A stretch of 7,211 nt of DNA. Source: an uncultured Lentisphaeria bacterium. GTDB lineage: Bacteria; Verrucomicrobiota; Lentisphaeria; Victivallales; Victivallaceae. Positions 7,026 through 7,211 of this stretch are shown here, one piece after another. The position numbers and the translations under genes were made by a program. Numbering within the stretch: position 1 is the first letter of the stretch; each line of letters begins with the position of its first letter. A model generated the notes under the pieces. That model was not told where the DNA came from. It was given only the letters and a program-made list of their open reading frames with translations, and did not search any database. Where the stretch lies: contig CAIJKT010001034.1 of assembly GCA_903821255.1 (NCBI GenBank), forward strand, positions 1 to 7,211, read 5' to 3'.

Positions 7026-7054
7026 ATTATACCGCTAAGGTTCATTTCTGTCAA
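7026..7054 (-). promoter_or_regulatory. Consensus sigma-70 promoter for the regulator-led operon
   Basis: On the minus strand, -35 TTGACA (7054-7049) and -10 TATAAT (7031-7026) are both perfect and separated by 17 bp. Transcription should start close to 7019, giving a leader of about 63 bases before the regulator ATG. Upstream of -35 (about 7060-7108) the DNA is strongly A/T-rich with several A- and T-runs, which would suit an UP-element. A perfect promoter in front of a repressor gene usually means that expression is held down by an operator, here probably the tandem repeat just downstream. Confidence 0.85.
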
Positions 7055-7108
7055 TAGCCTTCTTAATAATTTCAGCAAAAAAGAATGAAACTAAAATTTA
7101 AAAATTGA

Positions 7109-7211
7109 AGAAGTCCAACAGCCGTCGTGTCACCAGTTGCTCGATGAATAGTCACCGGCGCGAGGCGCTTTCCTTATTTTTCGATTGTAACGGGGGATAT
7201 GGGTGACCAAC
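7109..7211. other. Unidentified right-edge sequence
   Basis: Upstream of the AT-rich tract, this edge is more GC-rich and carries three copies of GTCACC/GGTGAC (7129-7134, 7151-7156 and, inverted, 7202-7207). A minus-strand frame enters from the right edge and stops at 7130, giving 26 residues that include YNRKIRKAPRAGDYSSSNW; another enters and stops at 7152. Neither can be recognised as a gene end, and no ribosome binding site or start is visible for a plus-strand gene. It may be the tail of a neighbouring gene or a dispersed repeat. Confidence 0.25.

Noticed and set aside
7154..7180. Terminator-like GCGC-GAG-GCGC followed by a T-rich run on the plus strand
   Set aside because: The stem is only 4 bp, the T-run is interrupted, and no plus-strand gene ends here.

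Overview
All protein-coding sequence in this window lies on the minus strand, in the order (transcription direction, right to left): a GntR/LacI-type regulator (6956-5850), a type IV/type II pseudopilin-like protein (5828-5121), a secreted right-handed beta-helix protein (4989-3490), a secreted two-domain protein with an N-terminal ThuA-like and a C-terminal glycosidase-like TIM-barrel domain (3424-1457), and a secreted protein that starts at 1313 and runs off the left edge (TIGR03790-like domain followed by the start of a beta-propeller). Each start has a plausible purine-rich ribosome binding site. The gaps are 21, 131, 65 and 143 bp, so the set could be one regulator-led transcription unit, though the 131 and 143 bp gaps could hide internal promoters or processing sites.

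The organism is most likely a member of the PVC group, probably Lentisphaerae (Victivallales-like). The main reason is the pseudopilin: its [20 protein letters not shown] start followed by [13 protein letters not shown] is the style found in very large numbers in Lentisphaerae and Planctomycetes. A GntR winged helix fused to a LacI-type sugar-binding domain beside secreted carbohydrate-active proteins also fits. This is a recognition from memory, not a search result.

Region by region: 1-1313 is the 3'-truncated TIGR03790/propeller gene. 1314-1456 is an intergenic stretch with a strong imperfect palindrome (1370-1416). 1457-4989 holds the two large secreted proteins. 4990-5120 is a leader with a weak 10-bp-period direct repeat. 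5121-6956 holds the pseudopilin and regulator. 6957-7211 is the control region: a consensus sigma-70 promoter (TTGACA, 17 bp, TATAAT) facing the regulator, a 10-bp tandem repeat just downstream of the expected transcription start, an AT-rich tract upstream of -35, and an unidentified right edge.

Working model (inference): the regulator senses a sugar or oligosaccharide and represses its own operon by binding the tandem repeat. The exported proteins act on or bind an extracellular polysaccharide or glycoconjugate. The pseudopilin may be a surface or secretion-associated accessory. No transporter, sulfatase or confidently catalytic glycosidase is visible, so the substrate cannot be named. I do not see a clearly new defence, mobile or RNA system; the unusual content is the combination of poorly characterised secreted families under one sugar-type regulator.
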